From positions 496,001-560,000 of the forward strand of contig JBPJFY010000001.1 in the NCBI GenBank assembly GCA_051208045.1: DNA of 64,000 bases. The letters are read 5' to 3'. The notes under the pieces were generated by a model. That model made no database searches. It saw only the letters and a list, made by a program, of their open reading frames with translations, and was not told the origin of the DNA. Position numbers and translations under genes: made by a program. Position 1 is the stretch's first letter, and the number at the start of each line of letters is the position of its first letter. Positions 33,334-41,754 of this stretch are shown here, in pieces. The stretch comes from LZORAL124-50-18 sp051208045 (GTDB taxonomy: Bacteria > Pseudomonadota > Gammaproteobacteria > Pseudomonadales > Oleiphilaceae).

Positions 33334-36327
33334 ATGGGAACCTTCCAGGATGAGCTCCAACAAGAAACATGCCTGCAGGGAGACACAGACGCACAGAGCT
33401 CCCGTGGTCAACTGACGGAGGGACAGTGGGAAGTCCTGCTTACCCTCGAGGAAGAATTGGCGGAGAGTGCCGGACAGTTTGAAGTGCTTGCCGCTGGTAT
33501 CAAAGCGGCGCAGGATGATTCTGCCCGGCAGAGCGCGCTGATGACCTATCAGGATCAGCTCGGGTTTGTGTGTGAGACCGCTGCCATGCTGGAACTGCAT
33601 GCGCTGGTGGAGGTGGTGAATTTCATCAGCTACAGTCTGGAACAGGTGGCAGCCGAACAGCCGCCGGGAAACGAATTGGTCTCCGCACTCGCGACCTGGC
33701 CGGAAAACGTGAGGGATTGGCTGCGGTCACCTTTGGAGGATGAGCCTTGCCTGAGGCTGGTTCGTTTTCTTGAGCAACCCTGTTGGCCGGAGCCCCTGGA
33801 AGGGGAGACCTCTCATGGATTGCTGCGCCAGTTGACTGACTTTTCTGCGTTGGCCTGCGATGACGCTGACAGCGCAGAGGATGACGCCGATGGCACAGCT
33901 GCGCACTATGACATGGATGCGGTTTCGCTGACGATCGCGGAGGATGCCATTCAAGAAGTGCTCACCGCCTTCCTTCAGGATGCGCCCGGTTATGCCGAGA
34001 CGTTGTATGACCACATCAATCTTCTGTTTGATGGTCAGGCATTCATCAGTCATATCCAGGTCGCGCAGCGGGCCAGTCACACACTGAAAGGGGGGGCAAA
34101 TTTACTCGGTATTCGAGGTGTCGCCAATGTCAGTCACGAACTGGAGCGCATTCTGGATGTTCTGGTGGAAAAAAACGTAGCGCCCAACACCGATGATCTG
34201 CAGTTGATGATTCGTGCCGCAGACATGATTGGTGCCATGTTGGATGCGTTACAGGGGCAGGAGTTTCTCCAGGGCGAGCCAGATCCGGGTGGGTGGGACC
34301 GAACGCCGGAAGGCGCACTGGACATTCTTCGTGAACTCGCCGGTTGGCAGTATCTGGCCGCAGCGCACGTGGTCGCGGAGCCGGATTCCACGCCGACAGC
34401 ATCGACGGTTCAACCCGCTGAGGCAACTACGCCTGAGTTGGAACAGCCAGCCACGGCACCCTCTGCGCCGCGTATGGCACAGGCGACGGATCAATTGCTC
34501 GCGTTGTCGGAAAACCTCAACATTAATCTGGTGCAAACCAAATCCTTGTATCAGGGAATTCTGCGCACGTTGAATCAGTTGACTGCTCAGGACCTCGTGA
34601 TTCAGGAGCGTCGTTTCTCGCTGGAGAATCTGGTGGATGGTCGAAGTATGGCGGCGAATGTGCCTGGCCTGGTCGCTTTGCCTCAGGTCTCTGTACTCTC
34701 AGAAGACGCGGCCGGGCTCGATCCGCTGGAAATGGATCGCTATGACACGCTGCATTTGACCACCCATCAGTTCATTGAGGCGGTTTCCGATGCCAAGTCG
34801 TTCACAGAGCGGTTGCACCGGCAGCTTGTGCTGTTTGACCAGCTCATTCAGCAGCAGAGTCGCTATGCGGATTCTGTACAGCATGTCCTGCTTTCCGACC
34901 GGCGTGTTCCCATCGCCACGCAGATGAGCCGGCTCCAGCGATGTGTCCGGCAGGCGGCGCATATGGCAGGCAAGCAGGCGCGCCTGGAGGTACAGGGCGA
35001 ACAGACCTCGATCGATCGTGAACAGTTGTCTGTGGTGCTGGATGCGCTGATGCACCTGATTCGTAACGCGATCGACCACGGGATTGAAGCACCTGAAGCG
35101 CGCGAAGCGCATGGCAAGCCTTCTATCGGGGGAGTTCAGCTGACGATTCGCCGTGAGAATCAACAGGTGGTGCTGACACTGACCGATGATGGACAGGGCG
35201 TGGACTACGATCAGGTGTACTTCAAGGCGGTAGAGCGTGGCCTGTTGCCCTTTGACTCGGAGCGTCCATCCGAAGAGCGATTGGCAGAACTGTTGTTTCA
35301 TCCTGGTTTTTCCACTCGCGATCAGGCAACACAGTTGTCTGGCCGCGGGATTGGGCTGGATGCGGTCCGATCCGCATTGACCGACATCGGTGGGCAGGTC
35401 ACTTTGCAATCCCGAGCCAAGGAAGGGGCCCGCTTTACTCTGCGCGTGCCCGAGCGTCAAATTACAGAACACTGCCTCGTTGTGCGTATCAACGAGAAAG
35501 ACTACGCAATTCCCAGTCGACAGGTGGACCGTATCTTGCCCGATCAGGCGGGGCAGATGACGCGGTTGGCAGGAGAGCCCATTTTGGAAGTGGCGGACGT
35601 GGCATATCTCATTCGCCCTTTGGCTGCGTTGCTTCAACCGGAGGCGGGGCAGAGCGACTCAGGTAACCAGCAGCCAGTGTACCTGCTCTTGACGGCAGGT
35701 GGTGCACAGTGGGCGGTGAAAGTTGACCGGGTGACCGCCGGCGTGGATTTGGTCATTAAAAAAACCGGTTGCCTGGTTTCACGAATCCGGGACGTGCTGG
35801 GTATGAGTATTCTGGGGGATGGCTCACTCGTTCCAGCATTGGATCTGCCGGCACTGCTCCTGCGCTTGAAAGATGGATCAACGCCCTCGGTGGGTACGAC
35901 TCGGTCGCAGGCGTCACCGGTGCCTGCCACCACAACCCGGCAGGTGGAGGTTTTGGTGGTCGATGACTCGTTGAGTGTACGGACTTCCTTGCAGCAGCTG
36001 CTTTCGGACGCTGGATTTGCAGTAGTCACGGCGACGGATGGTATGGATGCCGTGGAAATTCTGAGTCGCACCACGCCGACGCTCATTCTGGTTGATATGG
36101 AAATGCCACGGATGAATGGATTGGAGCTGACGCGATTCGTGCGGCATCAAGACGCGCTGGCGCAGATTCCCATGATCATGCTGACTTCCCGTTCCCAGCA
36201 GAAACATCGCGAGATGGCTTTGGCAGCGGGGGTGACGCGATACAAAACCAAGCCGTATCAGGATCTGGATTTGTTGGAAACGGTGTATCAGGTGTTGGAG
36301 AGTGAAGCCATCACCGACCGAGTGTAA
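33334..36327 (+). CDS. CheA-type hybrid histidine kinase with C-terminal receiver
   Basis: 997 residues. The N-terminal 200 residues contain a possible degenerate HPt. The real HPt has phospho-His249 in ASHTLKGGANLLG. The ATPase domain shows the N box LIRNAIDHGIE, G1 DDGQGVD and G2 SGRGIGLDAV. A CheW-like domain (about 710-840) precedes a receiver (about 868-990) with phospho-Asp921 in LVDMEMPRMNG. The order matches ChpA/PilL-type kinases but with far fewer HPt domains than ChpA. It begins 5 bases after the receptor stop. It would phosphorylate its own receiver and the two upstream receivers. Confidence 0.92.
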   Translation: MGTFQDELQQETCLQGDTDAQSSRGQLTEGQWEVLLTLEEELAESAGQFEVLAAGIKAAQDDSARQSALMTYQDQLGFVCETAAMLELHALVEVVNFISYSLEQVAAEQPPGNELVSALATWPENVRDWLRSPLEDEPCLRLVRFLEQPCWPEPLEGETSHGLLRQLTDFSALACDDADSAEDDADGTAAHYDMDAVSLTIAEDAIQEVLTAFLQDAPGYAETLYDHINLLFDGQAFISHIQVAQRASHTLKGGANLLGIRGVANVSHELERILDVLVEKNVAPNTDDLQLMIRAADMIGAMLDALQGQEFLQGEPDPGGWDRTPEGALDILRELAGWQYLAAAHVVAEPDSTPTASTVQPAEATTPELEQPATAPSAPRMAQATDQLLALSENLNINLVQTKSLYQGILRTLNQLTAQDLVIQERRFSLENLVDGRSMAANVPGLVALPQVSVLSEDAAGLDPLEMDRYDTLHLTTHQFIEAVSDAKSFTERLHRQLVLFDQLIQQQSRYADSVQHVLLSDRRVPIATQMSRLQRCVRQAAHMAGKQARLEVQGEQTSIDREQLSVVLDALMHLIRNAIDHGIEAPEAREAHGKPSIGGVQLTIRRENQQVVLTLTDDGQGVDYDQVYFKAVERGLLPFDSERPSEERLAELLFHPGFSTRDQATQLSGRGIGLDAVRSALTDIGGQVTLQSRAKEGARFTLRVPERQITEHCLVVRINEKDYAIPSRQVDRILPDQAGQMTRLAGEPILEVADVAYLIRPLAALLQPEAGQSDSGNQQPVYLLLTAGGAQWAVKVDRVTAGVDLVIKKTGCLVSRIRDVLGMSILGDGSLVPALDLPALLLRLKDGSTPSVGTTRSQASPVPATTTRQVEVLVVDDSLSVRTSLQQLLSDAGFAVVTATDGMDAVEILSRTTPTLILVDMEMPRMNGLELTRFVRHQDALAQIPMIMLTSRSQQKHREMALAAGVTRYKTKPYQDLDLLETVYQVLESEAITDRV

Positions 36328-36355
36328 GAAGGACTTGTTCAAACAGGAGGGAACC

Positions 36356-36961
36356 ATGGAGGCATGGAATCAGGAGCCACTCACGTCAGAGGACTATCTG
36401 GTGTTGCGTATTGGGCAACAGGGAATTGTGTTCCCGGCGGATGAGTGTGTGGAAATTGTCGAAGCCGCCCGGCTGAAACATCTGAGGGGGGTGGCGTACA
36501 TCAACGTCAGTGGTGATGCAGTGCCGGCGTATGCGCTGGATGAGCGGTTAAACTGGCTGACGATGACGGGAAGCTCTCGAGAGGCACCGACGCGAGATAT
36601 CTCTGGCTTGTTTGTCGTGCTGCAACACACCGGGATCACCTGGGCATTACGATGTGACGGCATTGTGCGGGTGACGCGAGGACAGTACCGGCGGCATGCG
36701 CTGCCTGCGGAAATGAGCCATGCCGGGGACTTTGATGAATTCTCTGGTGTGATTCTGGGAAGCCTGACCATCAGCGAGTTTGCGTTCGCTAAAGCGGGAT
36801 TCAGTCCGGCGACCGGAGCAACGAGGAATTGGGAAAAACTCCTCTGGCTGACGCGTAGCATGGCATGTATCGATTATCTCAACCGGCGCGTCGCCAATGA
36901 TAAACAGCAAGCAGAAACAGGGAGGGTGGGTGATGCAACCATTGGAAGCCTGGTTGGTTAA
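36356..36961 (+). CDS. divergent CheW-like protein
   Basis: 201 residues from ATG 36356 preceded by AGGAGGG. The CheW-like beta core (YLVLRIGQQGIVFPADECVEI, given here as residues about 14-34) and AVPAYALDERL are recognisable but weak. It resembles ChpC/ChpE-position CheW variants of Pil-Chp operons. Its 3' end overlaps the next CheW-like gene by 29 bases, which implies translational coupling. Confidence 0.65.
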   Translation: MEAWNQEPLTSEDYLVLRIGQQGIVFPADECVEIVEAARLKHLRGVAYINVSGDAVPAYALDERLNWLTMTGSSREAPTRDISGLFVVLQHTGITWALRCDGIVRVTRGQYRRHALPAEMSHAGDFDEFSGVILGSLTISEFAFAKAGFSPATGATRNWEKLLWLTRSMACIDYLNRRVANDKQQAETGRVGDATIGSLVG

Positions 36962-37424
36962 CACGGGGATGGATCAGTGGGTGGCGTTTTCGAGCGATTC
37001 GATTGTCGCATACTCGGATCATGTGCATTGGCAGGAGGTGCCTCTGGCGCCAGTGTGGTGCAACAAAACCACTGAGCGTGATGGGAAGTGGGTGGCAATC
37101 ATTGATTTAATTGCATTGAGAGCGCCACCGCCTTCGCCCGAGGCAAAATTCCCGGTGCTTTTCTTGCAGAGTTTTCAGGCCTCCGGGGGGCGACAACTTG
37201 CATTGAGGGTGGAAGAGCCGCCGAAAAAGATCGTGTTTTCTGAACAGGATTATGACACTTTCCTGATACAGGAATGCGGACTGTGGCGATTTGCGGCCAT
37301 CTCGGGTGTGACCATGGATGGGGTGCACATACCCATTATTGATCCCCGTTACATGCACACGGCGCGTTTTATTACGGGCATTTATCAATTCGTCATGTCG
37401 CAGTTACCACTGAAAGCCGGCTGA
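36933..37424 (+). CDS. divergent CheW-like protein, last gene of the chemosensory operon
   Basis: 163 residues from ATG 36933 (GGGAGG upstream). Sequence features such as WVAIIDLIALRAPPP and HIPIIDPRYM match the interface strands of CheW-like domains, but the similarity is weak. It is the third CheW-like protein in the operon and could bind CheA or a receptor in an alternative complex. Hairpins follow the stop. Confidence 0.6.
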   Translation: MQPLEAWLVNTGMDQWVAFSSDSIVAYSDHVHWQEVPLAPVWCNKTTERDGKWVAIIDLIALRAPPPSPEAKFPVLFLQSFQASGGRQLALRVEEPPKKIVFSEQDYDTFLIQECGLWRFAAISGVTMDGVHIPIIDPRYMHTARFITGIYQFVMSQLPLKAG

Positions 37425-37438
37425 TGTCCTTCTCTTTG

Positions 37439-37490
37439 CCGGGCACTTCCCTTGCCCGGCATTTCTCCTTCCCGAGAGCATCGGGGAAGA
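37439..37490. terminator. two hairpins between convergent genes
   Basis: GCCGGGCA (37439-37446) pairs with TGCCCGGC (37454-37461), followed by ATTTCTCCTT. A second hairpin CTTCCCGA (37469-37476) pairs with TCGGGGAAG (37482-37490) with one bulge. Both lie in the 78-base gap between the convergent operon end and the PilJ-N gene, so they probably act as transcription stops, although the T-runs are weak. Confidence 0.55.
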
Positions 37491-37502
37491 GGGAGGGTGC
37501 GC

Positions 37503-38312
37503 TCAGGGTGTCGCGGCAACAAGTTCCGGGCTGCCGGCATACAGGCCCGTGACTGATTCCATGCGCTTCAGCATACTGTCTGTCGTGGTAAGAATCACAA
37601 AGGGCACAAATTCCTGTTTATCCATCAAGGTGAATCCGGCTTTTGAAAACTTCCAGTGATTGCTGACCTTGTTCAATATTCCCTGAATCTCCTGTGTGTT
37701 GTACGTTGACTGCATCAGGTCATCCAGACTGTTCGCATAGAGATCTGTTGCTGCAGACAATCGCTCCTGATAGCGCTGCTGATCTTCAAGTTTCCAGGCC
37801 AATGCACCGTAGTACAAGCCAATGCGCTGGGACAACATGCGCTGGCGGCCGGAAGTATTGATGGTCTTGAGTTTTGCGATATCACCGGACGGGCTGCTTT
37901 CCAGTTCGCCGACGACTTTGTTTGCAGACGTCAGCAGTTGTTCCCCCTGTTCAATGAATTGGGCTGCGGATTTTTTATTCGGCGTGGTCAGTGCGGTGGT
38001 GCGAAACGAGTTCCAGAGTTGGCGGGTCGCCTTCAGTGACGTTTTGATCTGTAGTTTTTCTGTAAAGTCTTCCAGCTCGGAAAGCTGCTCCTCAAACAGT
38101 GCTATGGATTCGTCCAGTTGCTTGGACACTTTGATGATGGCCACATCCTGCCCCTTGAACAGCCAGGACTTGACAATACGTTGCGATAGCATGCGTTGGC
38201 GACCGGCAATATTCACAGCTTCTTCCATATTGCTGATGTCAGCATAGGTGGGTAAAGAGAGGGTGAGTGACGTAAGAAAAATGATCGATACTTTAACGAG
38301 ATAATGCGCCAT
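37503..38312 (-). CDS. periplasmic protein with two PilJ-N (NarX-like) domains
   Basis: 269 residues with a signal peptide (IIFLTSLTLSLPTYA) and no further membrane segment. The PilJ-N motif occurs twice: NIAGRQRMLSQRIVKSW near residue 35 and NTSGRQRMLSQRIGLYY near 155. In PilJ, NarX and McpN this helical domain is a periplasmic sensor (nitrate in NarX and McpN). Here it is free-standing and convergent with the chemosensory operon. It may be a soluble sensor or scavenger working with that receptor. The ligand cannot be told from sequence. Confidence 0.8.
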   Translation of the reverse strand: MAHYLVKVSIIFLTSLTLSLPTYADISNMEEAVNIAGRQRMLSQRIVKSWLFKGQDVAIIKVSKQLDESIALFEEQLSELEDFTEKLQIKTSLKATRQLWNSFRTTALTTPNKKSAAQFIEQGEQLLTSANKVVGELESSPSGDIAKLKTINTSGRQRMLSQRIGLYYGALAWKLEDQQRYQERLSAATDLYANSLDDLMQSTYNTQEIQGILNKVSNHWKFSKAGFTLMDKQEFVPFVILTTTDSMLKRMESVTGLYAGSPELVAATP

Positions 38313-38535
38313 GTGAACACTCCTTGTGTGTTGGTTAGATGGAATTGATCATCACCATTGAAACAATTTAAACTTCCTCTAACATGTTGATCAAAGGCAT
38401 ATTATTCCTTTTGGGGGTAGACGGCAGTGTGGTATTTGTATCGGCTTGTTGCAAAGTATTGCAGGGAGTGACAATGCGTTACCCGCCGTGGAAGGGGGGG
38501 GCCGATAAATTATTTCGTTATTACTCAGGTTGCGG

Positions 38536-39318
38536 CTAGGGATCTGTCTGGTTGGATAACTTCGGCAGAAAGTGCGCAAGAATCTGATCGCGTTCTCCGG
38601 ATGAAATCAGATGTTCGATGGCCTGATTGATGGGGCCCAGGAGTTCCTGGCGGGATCGGTGCACACGAATGTGCAGCGTGGAGTAATCATGAATCGTACC
38701 GATATCTACGGCGTTGGGGTGCCGGGATAGCCAATGTTGCAGAACGTCCTCGTTGACGATCCCCACATCTGCGCGCCCGGCGGCGATAAAGGTGAGAAGT
38801 TGGTCTTCGCTCAACAGGTTTTCCCGGATGCCAAACCACTCTGAGCCACGGTAGCCATAGCCCCGCACGGTTGCTACGGTTTTATCCCCGAGGTCACTCA
38901 GGCTTTGCACCTCGAAACGTCGACCTTTTGGAAACACAAACAGGTCTCGCGTGGCATAGACCGGGAGCGAAAACAACTGCACACTTTGCTCCAACGGGCG
39001 AGTTCGCCAGGCGGGATTATCCGGAAAGCTGATGACGGCACCGCCTTGTTCAAACATGATGCGGGAACGCATTTTAGGAACCCCCACCAGGGTGTGTTTG
39101 AGATTTGCTCGTCGCAGCACCGCACTCAGCAGTTCGGGATAAATGCCGGTAATTTGATCCTGACTCAGAATCGATAGTGGGGGTTGATGTGAAATGCCCA
39201 GGGGAACGACCAGCGATTCAGCAGTGGATGCTTCCGACAGAAGAAATGCCAGGCACAAAATGAGCACCCACCTCGCCACAGATGGATGCTTTCGCTGAGT
39301 GTGACTGATCTGGATCAT
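38536..39318 (-). CDS. orphan family 3 periplasmic solute-binding protein
   Basis: About 260 residues from ATG 39318; the frame continues upstream without a good ribosome site. The signal region is WVLILCLAFLLSEASTAES. ISHQPPLSILSQDQITGIYPEL and FVFPKGRRFEVQSLSDLGDK (each residue run at most 22 in the protein, cited in part) are SBP_bac_3-like. No transporter genes are adjacent. It lies downstream of ric on the same strand, 70 bases away. Confidence 0.72.
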   Translation of the reverse strand: MIQISHTQRKHPSVARWVLILCLAFLLSEASTAESLVVPLGISHQPPLSILSQDQITGIYPELLSAVLRRANLKHTLVGVPKMRSRIMFEQGGAVISFPDNPAWRTRPLEQSVQLFSLPVYATRDLFVFPKGRRFEVQSLSDLGDKTVATVRGYGYRGSEWFGIRENLLSEDQLLTFIAAGRADVGIVNEDVLQHWLSRHPNAVDIGTIHDYSTLHIRVHRSRQELLGPINQAIEHLISSGERDQILAHFLPKLSNQTDP

Positions 39319-39388
39319 GCCTGGCCGTTGTTCAGTTGCGCTTCCTGTTAAGCGTAGCACAGGACCGCGGAGAGCGGACCCCAGAGAG

Positions 39389-40069
39389 TCAGGCAAATGC
39401 CGCGATATCAATTTCCTGATTGAAGCGGGCAAACAGCACGGTGTTTTCGAGGTGAATGTGTACCGTTAAGTCGGTAATGAACTCTTGCAAGCCCAAATAC
39501 AGAGCGCGCCAGGTGTTGCACGCTTCCGGGTGCAAATGCAGGTTGTGGGTCAGCACAAAAAAGTGTTCGATGTTCTTCTCATGTTGTTCATGTTCAGATT
39601 TCATGGCCAGAATGGGGCCAGCGGCAGAAGGAATCGCGTCACGCAACATCGGAAACAGCACCTGTTCTTCCTTCATCATGTGCAAATCCAGATCCTGCTG
39701 GATAAACTTCAAATATTCCGATAAACCTGCCGGGCAGAGTGGATGCGCATGATGTACCGTCTCCACCCGCTGCGCCAGACGAATCAACTCAGGGAGTTGT
39801 TGCCGATGCACGTCATGGAAACGTGTCAGTATGTGATCGATCAGCGTTTCCGTCGTTGCTTCGGACCAGTCCGGCTGCGCCTTTTGGCGGTCACGCAAGG
39901 CATTGAGCGCATGGACCACCTCATCAGCCTTCATCGTTTTTTTCTCAAGTGCTTCCTGAAGGGTAAGATTTCCCTGACAGCAGAAGTTCATTTTATACTT
40001 GTGAAAAACGGCGGATGCGCCGGGAATTTCGGTAGCCAATTGGCTGAGGGACTGATCCAGATACGACAT
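39389..40069 (-). CDS. ytfE: di-iron iron-sulfur cluster repair protein (YtfE/ScdA/RIC)
   Basis: 226 residues from ATG 40069 (GAAGG upstream). The N-terminal ScdA_N/DUF542 domain has the conserved NFCCQGNLTL cysteine pair. The C-terminal hemerythrin-like domain supplies di-iron ligands in HDVHRQQLPELI, HHAHPL, DLHMMKEEQVLFPML and HEQHEKNIEHF. It repairs Fe-S clusters damaged by nitric oxide or oxidants. It is divergent from nsrR with two NsrR-like operators between them, so NO-inducible expression is expected. Confidence 0.92.
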   Translation of the reverse strand: MSYLDQSLSQLATEIPGASAVFHKYKMNFCCQGNLTLQEALEKKTMKADEVVHALNALRDRQKAQPDWSEATTETLIDHILTRFHDVHRQQLPELIRLAQRVETVHHAHPLCPAGLSEYLKFIQQDLDLHMMKEEQVLFPMLRDAIPSAAGPILAMKSEHEQHEKNIEHFFVLTHNLHLHPEACNTWRALYLGLQEFITDLTVHIHLENTVLFARFNQEIDIAAFA

Positions 40070-40104
40070 GGCGATGTTACCTTCGGGATAAGATAATAAA
40101 GATA

Positions 40105-40126
40105 AAATGCATTTTATATGCATCTT
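40105..40126. promoter_or_regulatory. NsrR operator 1
   Basis: AAATGCATTTTATATGCATCTT (22 bases, here cited as ATGCATTT and ATGCATCTT half-sites) matches the NsrR consensus AAGATGCATTT inverted about its centre. It lies between the divergent ric and nsrR starts. Confidence 0.75.
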
Positions 40127-40129
40127 ATA

Positions 40130-40152
40130 AAGATGTAAATTACATGCATGTT
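40130..40152. promoter_or_regulatory. NsrR operator 2
   Basis: AAGATGTAAATTACATG contains the perfect palindrome ATGTAAATTACAT (40133-40145) and the AAGATG half-site of NsrR. It abuts operator 1 and ends 15 bases before the nsrR start. Because it overlaps the in-frame ATG at 40144, that ATG is unlikely to be the real start. Confidence 0.65.
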
Positions 40153-40167
40153 AATAAGGCGATTGGC

Positions 40168-40605
40168 ATGAACATTACGCGCTATACGGATTACTCGCTT
40201 CGTGTACTTATTTATCTGGCGGTCTGCGAACGCGAGACGGTGACGATCAAAGAAGTGGCAGACAGGTATGACATTTCCAAAAACCATTTAATGAAAATTG
40301 TGCAAGCGTTGAATATTCAGGGGTGCATTGTTGCCACCCGGGGTAAGAACGGCGGAATTAAACTGGGGCGTCCACCCGCCGAGATCAACATCGGTGAGAT
40401 TGTACGAGCGATGGAAGCGGGATCACCTCTGGTGGAATGTTTTGGTCCAGACAATCATTGCGTCATTACTCCGGCCTGTAAGTTAAAGCGCGTCTTTGCG
40501 CAGGCGATGCAGCAGTTTTACCAGCACCTCGATCACTACTCGCTTGCGGACCTGGTGTCCGGCGACGCTGAGGATAAATTGTTACGCCTACTCACCGTAT
40601 CATGA
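40168..40605 (+). CDS. nsrR: NsrR, Rrf2-family nitric oxide sensor repressor
   Basis: 145 residues from ATG 40168. The Rrf2 winged helix (TRYTDYSLRVLIYLAV; IKEVADRYDISKNHLMKIV) is followed by the Fe-S ligands Cys91, Cys98 and Cys104 in ECFGPDNHCVITPACKLK. NsrR loses DNA binding when its cluster is nitrosylated. Two NsrR-like sites lie upstream, consistent with control of ric and itself. The stop overlaps the dinB ATG by 4 bases, coupling the two. IscR and RsrR are the family alternatives; operator sequence and ric favour NsrR. Confidence 0.9.
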   Translation: MNITRYTDYSLRVLIYLAVCERETVTIKEVADRYDISKNHLMKIVQALNIQGCIVATRGKNGGIKLGRPPAEINIGEIVRAMEAGSPLVECFGPDNHCVITPACKLKRVFAQAMQQFYQHLDHYSLADLVSGDAEDKLLRLLTVS

Positions 40606-41723
40606 CCACTGCCGACCCCATGGGCTCGCCCCGGAAGATCATCCACATCGATGCCGATTCGTTTTACGCTTCAGTGGAAATCCGTGAGAAGCCTGAACTC
40701 AAAAACCTGCCCGTGGCTGTCGGCGGCAGCCCGGATCACCGGGGTGTGGTAGCGACCTGTAACTATGTGGCGCGAGGGTATGGCGTACATTCCGCTATGG
40801 CTTCTGCCCGGGCTGTACAGCTCTGCCCGGACCTGATTTTCCTGCGGCCGAATTTTCCACTGTACAAAGCGGTCTCATCGCAAATGCATGCGATATTTCG
40901 TCAGTACACGTCGATCATTCAGCCGTTATCTCTGGATGAAGCCTATCTCGATGTCACGGGAAGCCTGGCGCGACAGGGAAGTGCCACACTGATCGCCGAG
41001 GCCATCCGCCGGGAAATTCAGGCGCAACTGGGTATCACGGTTTCTGCGGGCATCGCACCGAACAAGTTTCTGGCGAAGGTGGCCAGTGACTGGAATAAAC
41101 CCGATGGCAGTTTTACGATTGCGCCCGCGCAGGTGGCGGCGTTTGTAAAAACATTGCCCGTGACGCGAATTAACGGTGTTGGAAAAGTCACTGCGGCAAA
41201 AATGAAACAGTTGGGTATTCTTACCTGTGGGGATCTCCAGCGTTTTTCTGAAGCAGATCTGGTGGCTCAGTTTGGCAGTTGGGGCCCAACGTTGTTCCGC
41301 TACGCCCGGGGGGCGGATGATCGCCCTGTGCAGACGTCACGTGAGCGGAAGTCGCTTTCCGTGGAGCGCACGTTTGACCGGGACCTGCACGATACCACTG
41401 CCATTCTCAAGCGAACGGATGAGATATTCCGTGCTCTGCTGGAACGATTTGAACCCATTCGGGATCGCTACGGCGTGACGAAGCGGTTTGTGAAAGTGAA
41501 ATGCTTCGACTTTACCCAAACCACACTGGAAGAAATGCTTCCAGCCAGCGATGCGCGCTGGCAAGACCTGGAGCGCTATCACCAACTCGTGCTTACTGCG
41601 GTTAAAAGGCACAACAAACCCATTCGGTTGCTCGGTCTCGGCGTGCGCGTTGTGCCGTTGTCTGGTGGACCGCGCGAAATTCAATACGATTTGTTTGAAA
41701 CCATTTCCGACACTGATGCGTAA
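40602..41723 (+). CDS. dinB: DNA polymerase IV (Y family)
   Basis: 373 residues. HIDADSFYASVEIREKPEL holds the first catalytic Asp and the steric tyrosine, and LSLDEAYLDVT holds the second Asp-Glu pair. The helix-hairpin-helix segment INGVGKVTAAKMKQLGI and a little-finger domain follow. It overlaps nsrR by ATGA, so it is probably read from the NO-regulated promoter; no LexA box is visible. Linking error-prone synthesis to nitrosative stress is an inference. ATG 40620 is an alternative start. Confidence 0.93.
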   Translation: MTTADPMGSPRKIIHIDADSFYASVEIREKPELKNLPVAVGGSPDHRGVVATCNYVARGYGVHSAMASARAVQLCPDLIFLRPNFPLYKAVSSQMHAIFRQYTSIIQPLSLDEAYLDVTGSLARQGSATLIAEAIRREIQAQLGITVSAGIAPNKFLAKVASDWNKPDGSFTIAPAQVAAFVKTLPVTRINGVGKVTAAKMKQLGILTCGDLQRFSEADLVAQFGSWGPTLFRYARGADDRPVQTSRERKSLSVERTFDRDLHDTTAILKRTDEIFRALLERFEPIRDRYGVTKRFVKVKCFDFTQTTLEEMLPASDARWQDLERYHQLVLTAVKRHNKPIRLLGLGVRVVPLSGGPREIQYDLFETISDTDA

Positions 41724-41754
41724 CAGGGTAAACAGCGCAAAGTGAGAGCGGAAA

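Noticed and set aside
34699..35637. 312-codon open frame opposite the CheA gene
   Set aside because: It mirrors codon bias of a clear kinase gene and shows no domain or ribosome site; similar antisense frames over astC, astD and the RND gene were dismissed likewise.
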